A DNA stretch of 26,975 bases from positions 1-26,975 of the forward strand of contig CATYIV010000030.1 in NCBI GenBank assembly GCA_958407465.1, in the 5' to 3' direction. Each line of letters begins with the position of its first letter. Within the stretch, counting starts at the first letter, position 1. This stretch comes from an uncultured Collinsella sp. (lineage in GTDB: Bacteria > Actinomycetota > Coriobacteriia > Coriobacteriales > Coriobacteriaceae). The notes below the pieces were generated by a model, which was not told the origin of the DNA, did not search any database, and saw only the letters and a list, made by a program, of their open reading frames with translations. The translations under genes were made by a program, and so were the position numbers. Of the stretch, positions 1 to 10,197 are shown one piece after another.

Positions 1-8
1 AAAGGGCG

Positions 9-30
9 GAGGCGGGGCATGCCCCGCCTC
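9..30. repeat. Perfect 22-nt GC-rich palindrome
   Basis: Eleven bases starting GAGGCGGGGC are followed directly by their exact reverse complement. It has no U-run on either side, so it may be part of a terminator for a gene left of the window or an intergenic palindromic repeat. No gene is evident in bases 1-210. Confidence 0.5.
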
Positions 31-149
31 TTACACCACATCTCTGTGCGCTACCGCACGAGGCGCGGAAACGATGTCTGGAGCGACGGAGCGGCCTGGA
101 ATTCATCCGTAGAGGTCTTCATTGGCTGCGCCAGGAGTGTCCCTAACTG

Positions 150-187
150 CCGGAGGGGGTGTCTGCCGTGGCAGACACCCCCTCCGG
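150..187 (-). terminator. Strong hairpin downstream of the acyltransferase gene
   Basis: Two perfect 18-base arms (150-167 and 170-187, CCGGAGGGGG... and its complement) flank only two bases. It sits 24 nt beyond the stop codon of the minus-strand acyltransferase. There is no T-run after it on the minus strand, so Rho-independent termination is not assured. It could be a repeat element or an mRNA-stabilising hairpin. Confidence 0.5.
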
Positions 188-210
188 ATGTGGGAAGTTT
201 GCGCTGCAGG

Positions 211-2427
211 TTACTTGTCGGTGCCCAGCTTGTGCGGCTTGAGAGCGAGCGCATTGACGAGTGCGTCGGTGGCAGACTTGACGGCTGCCGGCTGCGGATC
301 GTTAACGTGATCCTCGGGATGCACGGGCAGGCCCTTCTTGACGGCATCGTGGATCAGGTTGAGGTACTCGGTCACGCCGGTGGCCGACAGGTGCGTGCCG
401 TCGCCGTCGAACAGGTCGTTGCGGTTGGAACTATATCCGTACCAGTCGATAACGCGTACATTCTTGTAGCGCGTGGCGGCGTTGGCGATGGCCTGGTTCG
501 TGGACCCGACCCATGGCTGCGGGCTGCGCGTGTTTACAAATACGACGGTGCGCTGATTGCCGGCATCGGCCATGATGGCGTCAATCTGGGCATCGGTCAC
601 TAGGCCGTTGGTGCCCAGGGCAAAGACCACGATCTTGCCGGCAAGGTTCTGCTGGATATAGCCCTCAAATGTCGCGCGGCCCGCATCAAACTGGCGACCC
701 TTTTCAGCATCGATATGGCTGTGCGGGAACACACCGTCAAAGGAATCAACGGCGCGCAGCGACACGGAGTCACCGATCATCAACAGGTCGTAGGAGCCAT
801 CGGGGAAGCCGTCGTTGTCCTTGTCGGTGTCGTCGGCCGCCTGCTGGTCGGTGGGCGCGGTGTTTTTGGCTTCCTTGTTCAGAACTTCTGCGCCCTCGCC
901 GCTCAGTGCAGACGTTTCGGGCACAAAGATCAGGCCGCCCAGTGCAACGACCAACACGACAGTGCAGGCTGCGCAGACAGGGACGTGCGCGCGTGCCCAG
1001 TTGGCGGGCGTGGTGGTGCCATCGCGGAATTCGGCGACAGTGCGGCCGAAGGCGCCCTTCCTAAACGGTGTTTCGATAAAGCGATAGGAGCACTCGGCTA
1101 CGGCGACCACCACAAGTACCTGCAAGATGTACTGCCACCAGGGCGTATCGCTGATGTTGGCGACCGGGTTCATAAGCAGCAGCAGTGGATAGTGCCACAG
1201 ATAGATACTGTACGAGCGCTTGCCAACCCACATGAGCGGCTCGGCGGACAGCGCGCGGGCAACCATTCCCTGGGGCTGCACGCAGGCCGCGATGACCATG
1301 AGCGTGAGGATGGAGCATAACAGCGTGCCGCCGCGATACTGAAACGCGGTGTAGCCGTTGGTGAGCGCGACCATGGCGGCAAGGCCAACCAGACCCACGA
1401 CGCCCAACACATCGATGGATGCGGGCGAGGACCAAAAGCGCACGAGGGCGCTCGGCTGTGCCGGGGTGGTATCGGCTGATTCGTCGACCTTCTTGCCAGG
1501 CTTGCCCTCGGCGTTCTTGCCATGCTTGGCGGCGCCAGCCAGGCGATTGAGTCCCAAACGATGAGCGAGACGCACCGGCGCCAGGTCGCGATCGGGGATA
1601 AAGGCCATCCAGGCACCCAGCAGCAGCGAGAACACGCGGGTGTCGGTGCCGTAGTACACGCGGCTGGGGTCGGCGGCAGGGTTGTAAAGCACCATCATGG
1701 CGAGGGCGGATGCCGCGGCAAGGCCCAGAACCACGCGGCGCGTGTTGGGCTTGCTCACATGCATGGATACCATGGCAAACAGCAGTGGCGGCCAAATCAG
1801 GTAGAACTGTTCCTCGATGGCAAGCGACCAAAAGTGCGTGAGCGGCGAGGGGTCGCCCAGAGCATTGAAGTACGAGACGTTTTGGGCAATCTGCCACCAG
1901 TTGTTGAAGAACAACAGCGACGGCAGGATGTCGGGGCGCATCTTGGTGAGCATCACGTGGTTAAAGATGGTGCACAGCGCGCAGGTCACGAACACTACCG
2001 TTACCACGGCGGGGACCAGGCGACGGATGCGGCGAATCCAGAAGCTCTTAAGATCGATGCGGCCGGTCTTAGCGACTTCGTTGAGCAGCAAGCGCGTGAT
2101 CAGATAGCCCGAAAGCACAAAGAAGATCGTGACGCCGAGCAGGCCGCCCTGAGCCCACGTGAGGTTGAGGTGATAGAGCACCACTGCGATGACGGCAAGC
2201 GTGCGCAGGCCGTCGAGGGCGGGGATATAGCGAGATTTGGGGCGCGTGGGCGCCTGTTCTTTTGCGGCGCTGTTGGTGCGGTCACCCTTGTTGGCGGGCA
2301 CGCGATGAGAGTCTGCGGCGCGGCGCGGCTCGGTGGCTTGTCGGTTAGCGCGCGAACGTTCGTGCGGCGCTCGTTGATCGCTCGCGTGGCGTGAGCTGCG
2401 TGAGCTCGATCGCGGGAATTGTTCCAT
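211..2427 (-). CDS. Membrane acyltransferase (AcylT3 + SGNH), OatA-like
   Basis: This 738-residue protein has the layout of OatA-type O-acetyltransferases, which acetylate peptidoglycan or surface glycans outside the cell. Residues 1-66 are an unusual basic, Ser/Arg-rich cytoplasmic tail. An AcylT3 membrane domain follows, opening with YIPALDGLRTLAV and the catalytic-type His86 (LYHL), with about ten hydrophobic segments. The C-terminus is an SGNH hydrolase-like domain: GDSV supplies the nucleophile Ser, GTNG the Asn, and DGDGTHLS the Asp/His pair. All catalytic blocks look intact. The acceptor (MurNAc, teichoic acid or exopolysaccharide) cannot be told from sequence. It is transcribed alone, divergently from the ribokinase, and its ribosome-binding site is weak (GGATGAAG). 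Confidence 0.88.
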   Translation of the reverse strand: MEQFPRSSSRSSRHASDQRAPHERSRANRQATEPRRAADSHRVPANKGDRTNSAAKEQAPTRPKSRYIPALDGLRTLAVIAVVLYHLNLTWAQGGLLGVTIFFVLSGYLITRLLLNEVAKTGRIDLKSFWIRRIRRLVPAVVTVVFVTCALCTIFNHVMLTKMRPDILPSLLFFNNWWQIAQNVSYFNALGDPSPLTHFWSLAIEEQFYLIWPPLLFAMVSMHVSKPNTRRVVLGLAAASALAMMVLYNPAADPSRVYYGTDTRVFSLLLGAWMAFIPDRDLAPVRLAHRLGLNRLAGAAKHGKNAEGKPGKKVDESADTTPAQPSALVRFWSSPASIDVLGVVGLVGLAAMVALTNGYTAFQYRGGTLLCSILTLMVIAACVQPQGMVARALSAEPLMWVGKRSYSIYLWHYPLLLLMNPVANISDTPWWQYILQVLVVVAVAECSYRFIETPFRKGAFGRTVAEFRDGTTTPANWARAHVPVCAACTVVLVVALGGLIFVPETSALSGEGAEVLNKEAKNTAPTDQQAADDTDKDNDGFPDGSYDLLMIGDSVSLRAVDSFDGVFPHSHIDAEKGRQFDAGRATFEGYIQQNLAGKIVVFALGTNGLVTDAQIDAIMADAGNQRTVVFVNTRSPQPWVGSTNQAIANAATRYKNVRVIDWYGYSSNRNDLFDGDGTHLSATGVTEYLNLIHDAVKKGLPVHPEDHVNDPQPAAVKSATDALVNALALKPHKLGTDK

Positions 2428-2466
2428 AAAACTTCATCCAATGACGAGAATAATCAGCACGCCTTC

Positions 2467-2472
2467 ATTGTA
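2467..2472 (-). promoter_or_regulatory. Candidate -10 for the acyltransferase
   Basis: Read on the minus strand this is TACAAT, about 40 nt upstream of the start codon. No good -35 stands 16-18 nt before it, so the assignment is tentative. Confidence 0.3.
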
Positions 2473-2521
2473 GCCGCCTGCTCCTGTGAATGCTTGCTGC
2501 CGGTGCAAGCTCAAGCGCGCG

Positions 2522-2550
2522 TCCACATCAAAGTGAACTAAAGTTATAGA
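2522..2550 (+). promoter_or_regulatory. Candidate promoter for ribokinase / nucleoside hydrolase
   Basis: TCCACA (2522-2527, four of six matches to TTGACA) and TATAGA (2545-2550) are separated by exactly 17 nt and lie about 65 nt upstream of the ribokinase start. This is a pattern match only. Confidence 0.35.
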
Positions 2551-2613
2551 GGCGCGAGAGCGCACGATTGACGGCCAACGGCGGGTGCAGAGCCCGCGGA
2601 CGAGGAGGTTTCC

Positions 2614-3576
2614 ATGGCAGATAGCGGCATCGTTGCGGTGTTCGGCAGCATGAACATGGACCTTTCGGTGGCGTGCGAGCGCATGCCGCGTGCGGGCGAG
2701 ACCGTTGGCGGCAGCGGGTTTATCACCAACGCCGGCGGCAAAGGCGCCAACCAGGCCGTAGCTGCTGCGCGCATGGGCGCGCACACGCATATGATCGGCG
2801 CGGTCGGCTGCGACGCATTTGGCACGTCGCTCGTGGCGGGGCTCCAAGACGCCGGCGTGGACTGTGTCTTTGTAGCGCGTCGCGATGACGTGGAGACCGG
2901 TACCGCGACTATCATTCGCTGCGAGAGCGACAACCGCATCGTGCTGTCGCCGGGCGCCAACCACGCGCTTACGGGTGAGGATGTGGCCTGCGCGCTGAGA
3001 CGTCTGGTGGCCGATGAGCTCGACGGCGACGCCAACGAGATCGCCCCGGCTGCCGGAAGCGTCTTTATCGCCCAGGGCGAATGTGATCTTGCAGTGACTG
3101 CCGAGGCGCTTGTTTGCGCTCACGAGCTGGGATTCTATACGGTCTTTAATCCAGCGCCTGCCTGCGAGTTGCCTGCGGAGGTCTGGCCTGCGGTCGACCT
3201 GGTTTGCCCCAACGAGACAGAGTGCCAGGTGCTGACGGGCATCTTGCCCGCGGATGATGCGAGCTACGTCGCGGCGCTCAATGCCCTGCTCGCCAAGGGT
3301 GCCGGAGCTGCGGTCATCACACTGGGCGGCGCCGGCTCGGTTACGCTCGGTGATGGCGGTGAGCTGCTGCGCATGCCGGCGCTTTCGAGCACGGTAGTCG
3401 ATACCACGGCCGCCGGCGATACGTTTATCGGCGCGTTGGCGGCGGCTCGTCTAGAGGGCTTGCCGCTCTTTGAGTGCATGGCCGCGGGTGCTCGCGCCTC
3501 GGCAGTGACGGTGTCGCGCTTGGGCGCGCAACAGTCGATTCCCACGCGCGCCGAAGTTGAACATTGGTTTGGTTAA
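2614..3576 (+). CDS. rbsK: Ribokinase (PfkB family)
   Basis: This 320-residue PfkB-family sugar kinase is predicted to phosphorylate D-ribose to ribose-5-phosphate in the cytoplasm. The N-terminus has the GSMNMDLS strand and the ribokinase signature [15 protein letters not shown]. The C-terminal [13 protein letters not shown] is the anion-hole/catalytic motif, with Asp269 as the base. Length is normal for RbsK (about 305-320). An AGGAGG sits 8 nt before the ATG. The gene is followed after 30 nt by a nucleoside hydrolase, so the pair fits salvage: the hydrolase releases ribose and this kinase traps it. Another PfkB substrate, such as a nucleoside, is possible, but the GGKGANQA motif and partner gene favour ribose. 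Confidence 0.88.
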   Translation: MADSGIVAVFGSMNMDLSVACERMPRAGETVGGSGFITNAGGKGANQAVAAARMGAHTHMIGAVGCDAFGTSLVAGLQDAGVDCVFVARRDDVETGTATIIRCESDNRIVLSPGANHALTGEDVACALRRLVADELDGDANEIAPAAGSVFIAQGECDLAVTAEALVCAHELGFYTVFNPAPACELPAEVWPAVDLVCPNETECQVLTGILPADDASYVAALNALLAKGAGAAVITLGGAGSVTLGDGGELLRMPALSSTVVDTTAAGDTFIGALAAARLEGLPLFECMAAGARASAVTVSRLGAQQSIPTRAEVEHWFG

Positions 3577-3606
3577 ACGATAAAGACGGAGAAGCGGAGT
3601 AGAACA

Positions 3607-4581
3607 ATGGCAATCAAGAAGCTGATCCTTGATCTGGATATGGGTGTGGACGATGCGATGGCGCTGGCCTATGCCATCGCGAGCCCCGAGGTGGAGCTCG
3701 TGGGCATCACCACGTGCTTTGGCAACGTGCGCGTCGAGCAATCGGCGCACAACTGCCTGGCGGTGCTCGATCTGCTGGGTCGCCCTGAGGTTCCGGTGTA
3801 CCTGGGCGCCGATCGTCCCATTAAGGCGACTGAGCCCTATACACCGCCGGCGTCCACCACGCTCATCCACGGCAAGAACGGCATTGGCGGGGCGAGCGTG
3901 CCCGCGTCGCCGTACGAGCCGGTGGGGGCGACGTCGGCCGACGGTAACGCGGCGGTCGATTATCTGATCGATGCCGCGCGCACCTATGGTCCCGATCTGG
4001 TCTACGTAGCGACTGGCCCGCTCTCCAACCTGGCGCTCGCCCTGGAGCGCGATGCGGCGGCGATGATGTCTATCGGTCGCGTGGTGGTGATGGGCGGCGC
4101 CCTGACCGTGCCCGGTAACGTGAGTGCGGGTGCCGAGGCCAACATGGCAAGCGATCCCGAGGCGGCCGATGCCGTTCTGCGCTCGGGCCGCAAGCTCACC
4201 ATGGTGGGTCTGGACGTGACGCATCGCGTGGTGCTCACGCGCCGCGACATTGCCGGCTGGACGGGCTCGGGCACCATGGCCGGTTGCGCGTTTGCGAGCA
4301 TGGTCGAGCACTACATTGGTTCGTACGAGATGAACGCCCCCTACCTGGGTGGTTGTGCGCTGCACGATCCGCTGGCCGTTGCCGTGGCGATCGACCCCAC
4401 GCTCGTGGGCGCGCTCGGCTGTAATCTGCGTGTTGATCTGCTGGGCGAGTATCGAGGCCGCACCATTTGCGACGAGCGCCGCCTATCCGATCCGGACAAG
4501 AGCGCGCTTGTGGCGCTGACCGTGGATGCCCCGCGCTTCCTTTCCGAGTTCAAGACGCGCATGGCCCGCATCCTAGGCTAG
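3607..4581 (+). CDS. Nucleoside hydrolase (IUNH family)
   Basis: This 324-residue inosine/uridine-preferring nucleoside hydrolase is predicted to split ribonucleosides into base and ribose. The N-terminal LDLDMGVDDAMALAYA is the calcium-binding Asp cluster (DxDxGxDDA) of the family. GPLSNLALAL, VVMGGAL and a C-terminal HDPLAVAVAIDP, with its conserved His-Asp, are further family motifs. Length matches RihA/RihB/RihC. The specificity class cannot be decided. It is probably co-transcribed with the ribokinase 30 nt upstream, which would use the released ribose. Confidence 0.88.
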   Translation: MAIKKLILDLDMGVDDAMALAYAIASPEVELVGITTCFGNVRVEQSAHNCLAVLDLLGRPEVPVYLGADRPIKATEPYTPPASTTLIHGKNGIGGASVPASPYEPVGATSADGNAAVDYLIDAARTYGPDLVYVATGPLSNLALALERDAAAMMSIGRVVVMGGALTVPGNVSAGAEANMASDPEAADAVLRSGRKLTMVGLDVTHRVVLTRRDIAGWTGSGTMAGCAFASMVEHYIGSYEMNAPYLGGCALHDPLAVAVAIDPTLVGALGCNLRVDLLGEYRGRTICDERRLSDPDKSALVALTVDAPRFLSEFKTRMARILG

Positions 4582-4678
4582 GCTCGGGATCGAAGCACGC
4601 CCATCTGCTCGATGTGGCCGCTGGCGGGCCGACATCTACCGTTCGCCAGCCCGATGGTCCCCGGGGCGGGGAGAGCGC
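4582..4678. other. Intergenic gap before the bgl leader
   Basis: It holds one 7-bp hairpin (GCTGGCG at 4620-4626, CGCCAGC at 4644-4650) without a T-run, possibly a weak end signal for the ribokinase operon. Nothing else is recognised. Confidence 0.35.
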
Positions 4679-4684
4679 TATAAT
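4679..4684 (+). promoter_or_regulatory. -10 box of the beta-glucoside leader
   Basis: A perfect TATAAT lies 15 nt upstream of the first RAT-like site. The GC-rich stretch where a -35 should be has no TTGACA-like hexamer, so the promoter may need an activator. Confidence 0.5.
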
Positions 4685-4698
4685 GCATTCTGCATCTT

Positions 4699-4731
4699 GG
4701 ATTGTTACTCCTGTGTGGAGGCATGCCCAAG
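4699..4731 (+). promoter_or_regulatory. Ribonucleic antiterminator site (RAT 1)
   Basis: It begins with GGATTGTTAC, the 5' consensus of BglG/LicT/SacY antiterminator targets. It then forms CTCC-loop-GGAG (4708-4711 with 4717-4720) and ends in GGCATGCCC, resembling the GGCAAAACC 3' side of known RATs. Binding here by the CAT domain of the downstream antiterminator is inferred from family knowledge. Confidence 0.78.
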
Positions 4732-4744
4732 AGCAATACAACAC

Positions 4745-4767
4745 GGATTGTTACGTAAGGCATGACC
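4745..4767 (+). promoter_or_regulatory. Second, shortened RAT-like site
   Basis: A second exact GGATTGTTAC is followed by GGCATGACC, matching both ends of a RAT but lacking the inner stem seen in RAT 1. Its 3' half (4759-4767) is also the 5' arm of the terminator. Folding as a RAT and folding as the terminator would therefore exclude each other, as in bgl/lic leaders. Confidence 0.6.
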
Positions 4768-4801
4768 GCAATAGCACTGCTATTGGCTATCATGCCTTTT
4801 T
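4759..4801 (+). terminator. Leader terminator controlled by antitermination
   Basis: GGCATGA (4759-4765) pairs with TCATGCC (4790-4796), with an inner CAATAGC/GCTATTG stem, followed by five T. It lies between the promoter and the antiterminator gene and overlaps the second RAT-like site. Confidence 0.82.
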
Positions 4802-4830
4802 CTGTGAGTGTTCTTGAAAGGAGGTTCACC

Positions 4831-5670
4831 ATGCTTGCAATTAAAAAGCTTAACAACAACGCGGTTCTTTGCCGTGACGGACAGGGGCGAGATGTCATCG
4901 CCATGGGCAGGGGCGTCGGTTTCGGCGGAGATTTTCCTCGAGAGCTCCCTCTTTCTAAAATCGAGCATACGTTTTACGACATTGATCCTAAAGGACAAGA
5001 TGTCATGAGGGATCTTCCCTCGGATATCGTGATGTTTGCGGCGAAAGTTATGGACATCGTTGCCAACGAACTGCCCTACGACCTCTCGACCAATGCGACG
5101 CTGTTCATGGCTGATCACCTGTCGTTTGCCGTTGCGTGAGCCCAAAAGGGGGTCCGCATCGCGATGCCTCTTGCCTATGAAGTGCGGGAGACGTATCCGA
5201 AGGAATACAAGGCTGCCCAGTTTATCGTCATGCGACTCGAGAAGGAGCTCGGAGAGCGGCTTCCCAAGGATGAGATTGCCAGTATTGCGATGAATCTCGT
5301 CAATGCGCGGGTTGTTCAGGCCATCGAGACCGCGAGCAAACCCACCAAGCAGTTTGACGATATGCTAGAAGATGTCGCTGAGATCGTCGAGAGTGATTTT
5401 CGCATCATCGTTGACCGCGATTCCTACGATTTCACTCGCTATGCCACGCATCTGCGGTACCTGTTCAAGCGCATTCAAGCCGGCGAGTCGCTGAACAGCG
5501 CCAACATGCAGATGTACAAGAACTTTCGTGAGGAGTTTCCGCAGTTGGCAGAGTGCGTGAAGCATATCGGTTCCTATTGTCGTGAAACGTGGGACGCCAC
5601 GCTCTCCGAGGAGGAGGAACTCTATCTGATGATCCATCTCAACCGGATCATCTCCAAAAAAGGATTGTAA
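4831..5670 (+). pseudogene. BglG/LicT-type antiterminator split by an in-frame TGA
   Basis: Read through, this is 279 codons, the usual length of LicT-type antiterminators. Residues 1-56 are the RNA-binding CAT domain (MLAIKKLNNNAVLC), followed by two PRD domains. The reading frame is broken by one TGA at 5137-5139 inside PRD1, just after ADHLSFAVA. Sequence on both sides stays in frame and matches the family, and the TGA sits where an Arg is common, so a CGA-to-TGA change explains it. The first product is 102 residues (CAT plus part of PRD1). The remainder (feature at 5164) could start separately. AAAGGAGG precedes the 4831 start. The gene heads a PTS/glucosidase operon and should act on the RAT sites in its own leader. 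It may be a pseudogene, a two-piece regulator, a readthrough gene or a sequencing error. Confidence 0.8.
5164..5670 (+). CDS. C-terminal PRD fragment of the split antiterminator
   Basis: This is an open frame of 168 residues, in the same frame as the upstream CAT/PRD1 piece. It covers the rest of PRD1 (YPKEYKAAQF) and all of PRD2. The PRD2 histidines are visible in YATHLRYLFKR and YLMIHLNRI. The PRD1 position that is usually His in IALHxVNA reads Asn here (IAMNLVNA). AAAAGGGGG lies about 12 nt before the ATG, farther than ideal, so reinitiation after the TGA is possible but unproven. Alone it lacks an RNA-binding domain. It could pair with the N-terminal piece or be an untranslated relic. Confidence 0.5.
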   Translation: MPLAYEVRETYPKEYKAAQFIVMRLEKELGERLPKDEIASIAMNLVNARVVQAIETASKPTKQFDDMLEDVAEIVESDFRIIVDRDSYDFTRYATHLRYLFKRIQAGESLNSANMQMYKNFREEFPQLAECVKHIGSYCRETWDATLSEEEELYLMIHLNRIISKKGL

Positions 5671-5740
5671 CCCGTAGCCATTCGGGGCATGACCTTTGCC
5701 GATTCGAACAGTAAGCCAAGATTGTGCAAAGGAGCCAATG

Positions 5741-8754
<3,014 letters not shown>

Positions 8755-8807
8755 TAACGTTAAGATGGACAAATGCGCCCGTTGGGGGAATAGTCGTGCC
8801 ACTTCGC

Positions 8808-8834
8808 TTGACAACAGGCTAAACTAGCTAATAA
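8808..8834 (+). promoter_or_regulatory. Promoter of the LacI-family regulator gene
   Basis: TTGACA (8808-8813) is a perfect -35. An AT-rich TAATAA (8829-8834) follows after 15 nt, with AATAAA as a 16-nt alternative. It stands about 95 nt before the start codon and abuts an operator-like sequence. Confidence 0.5.
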
Positions 8835-8836
8835 AC

Positions 8837-8855
8837 ATTTACTACTCTGTTTAGA
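8837..8855 (+). promoter_or_regulatory. Operator-like site upstream of the regulator
   Basis: This 19-mer ending CTGTTTAGA matches, in inverted orientation, the 19-mer at 10111-10129 in front of the isomerase gene (15 of 19 positions). Autoregulation by the LacI-family protein encoded next is the simplest reading. Confidence 0.5.
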
Positions 8856-8928
8856 TTGAATTTGCGGTCGTTTATTTGCCGAGCTATCGAGTTGCGATGC
8901 TCCGCCACGGCCGTTGCTAGGGGGAACA

Positions 8929-9939
8929 ATGGCCAAAGCAAGTGTTCGCGAGATCAGCCGCATCACCGGTTTTTCGCCTGCGACCGTGTCCAACGCGCTC
9001 AACCGCAAGCGCAGCGTGAGTGAGGAGACCGCCAAGGTCATCCTGGAGTGCGCACAGTCGCTGGGCTATCAGCAGTCGACGCAGCTCGAGAGCATTCAGT
9101 TCGTGCTTGCGCGCAAGACGGGCGCCATTCTGGACGAGAGCACCTTCCATCCTGCGGTCATTGAGGGCGTGGAGCGCCAGGCGCGCCGTCACGGTATGAG
9201 CACGAGCTTTATCTCGCTCGACTTTAGCGACTTGGACGCCGTGCGTCCGCAGGTCGAGGGCCTGATCGCCGATCCATCCGCCGCTATCGTGCTGATGGGT
9301 ACCGAGCTGGGTGAGGAAGACTATGCCTTGTTCGCCAACGCTGCCGCCCACTTGATCGTGCTCGATGGCTGGAGCGATCGTCAGTACTTCGATGCCGTAG
9401 TCATTGCCAACACCGACTCGGTGCTGCGCGCCGTGGACTACCTTATCGAGAAGGGTCACAAGCAAATCGGCTATCTGGCAGGCGACCTTCGCATCCGCAA
9501 CTTTAAGGATCGCGAGCGCGGCTATCGCCAAGCGCTTGAGGATGCGGACCTTGAGGCCAACCCGACATGGCGCGTCACACTGGGCACCACGCTCGAAGGT
9601 GCTTATCGCGACATGGGCGCATGGCTCGACAGCGTCTCGCGCGACGACCTGCCGACGGCTTTCTTTGCCGAAAACGACGTGCTCGCCGTAGGCGCCATGC
9701 GCGCGCTGAACGAGCACGGCATACGTGTCCCCGAGGATGTCTCAATCATCGGCTTTGACGATCTGTCTTTGGGCGCCTTCTCCAATCCGCCGCTCACCAC
9801 GGTGCACGTTCCCAAGCACGAGGTGGGCGAGATCGCGGTGCGCCGCCTGGTGGGCAACATCCGCAATCCCAAGAGCTATACCTGCAAGACGGCCGTGTCG
9901 ACCTATTTTGTCGAGCGCCAAAGCGTGCGTGAGATCTAG
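8929..9939 (+). CDS. LacI-family transcriptional regulator
   Basis: This 336-residue DNA-binding regulator has the standard LacI plan. The N-terminal helix-turn-helix and hinge helix span about residues 4-50 (REISRITGFSPATVSNALNRK). A periplasmic-binding-protein-like effector domain extends to the C-terminus, including the typical VPEDVSIIGFDDL and PPLTTVHVPKHEVGE. The ATG at 8929 follows GGGGG; a TTG at 8914 would add five residues before the normal start and is less likely. It precedes, in the same orientation, an isomerase/transketolase/kinase operon, and operator-like sequences occur in front of both transcription units. The effector is not predictable but is probably the operon's sugar or its phosphate. 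Confidence 0.88.
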   Translation: MAKASVREISRITGFSPATVSNALNRKRSVSEETAKVILECAQSLGYQQSTQLESIQFVLARKTGAILDESTFHPAVIEGVERQARRHGMSTSFISLDFSDLDAVRPQVEGLIADPSAAIVLMGTELGEEDYALFANAAAHLIVLDGWSDRQYFDAVVIANTDSVLRAVDYLIEKGHKQIGYLAGDLRIRNFKDRERGYRQALEDADLEANPTWRVTLGTTLEGAYRDMGAWLDSVSRDDLPTAFFAENDVLAVGAMRALNEHGIRVPEDVSIIGFDDLSLGAFSNPPLTTVHVPKHEVGEIAVRRLVGNIRNPKSYTCKTAVSTYFVERQSVREI

Positions 9940-10002
9940 GCAAAGGCAACGCTGGGCCGTAGGGCGGCAAAGCTCGCTAAGGCAGCCATATCTAACGCTA
10001 CT

Positions 10003-10034
10003 AAGAGAGGGTCCTTCGGGGCCCTCTCTTTGTT
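10003..10034 (+). terminator. Terminator after the LacI-family gene
   Basis: AGAGAGGG-TCC, a TTCG loop and GGGCCCTCTCT form a stable stem followed by TTGTTT. It separates the regulator from the downstream operon, so the two are transcribed independently. Confidence 0.85.
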
Positions 10035-10053
10035 TCCCTTGTATGTTCAGTTT

Positions 10054-10171
10054 GTTTACATACCGTTTAGGCTGATTTCTCTACCGTCTACGGGTATTTC
10101 GCGTTAAACTTCTAAACAGTAGAGTAAAACATTTAGTAAACAGAACAAAACGAAACATGCGTCTGTTTACT
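10054..10171 (+). promoter_or_regulatory. Operator cluster upstream of the isomerase operon
   Basis: Repeated GTTTAC/GTTTAG half-sites occur at 10054-10059 and 10065-10070, with CTAAACAG at 10112-10119. A perfect 10-bp inverted repeat is formed by AGTAAACAGA (10135-10144) and TCTGTTTACT (10162-10171). The 10111-10129 segment resembles the site in front of the LacI-family gene. I could not pick a convincing -35/-10 pair inside this AT-rich stretch. Confidence 0.55.
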
Positions 10172-10197
10172 GAACATGTGATTAGGGGAGGACGTAC

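Noticed and set aside
4762..4830. Upstream start for the antiterminator at 4762
   Set aside because: It would start inside the leader terminator and add 23 hydrophobic residues before the canonical CAT domain. AAAGGAGG selects 4831.
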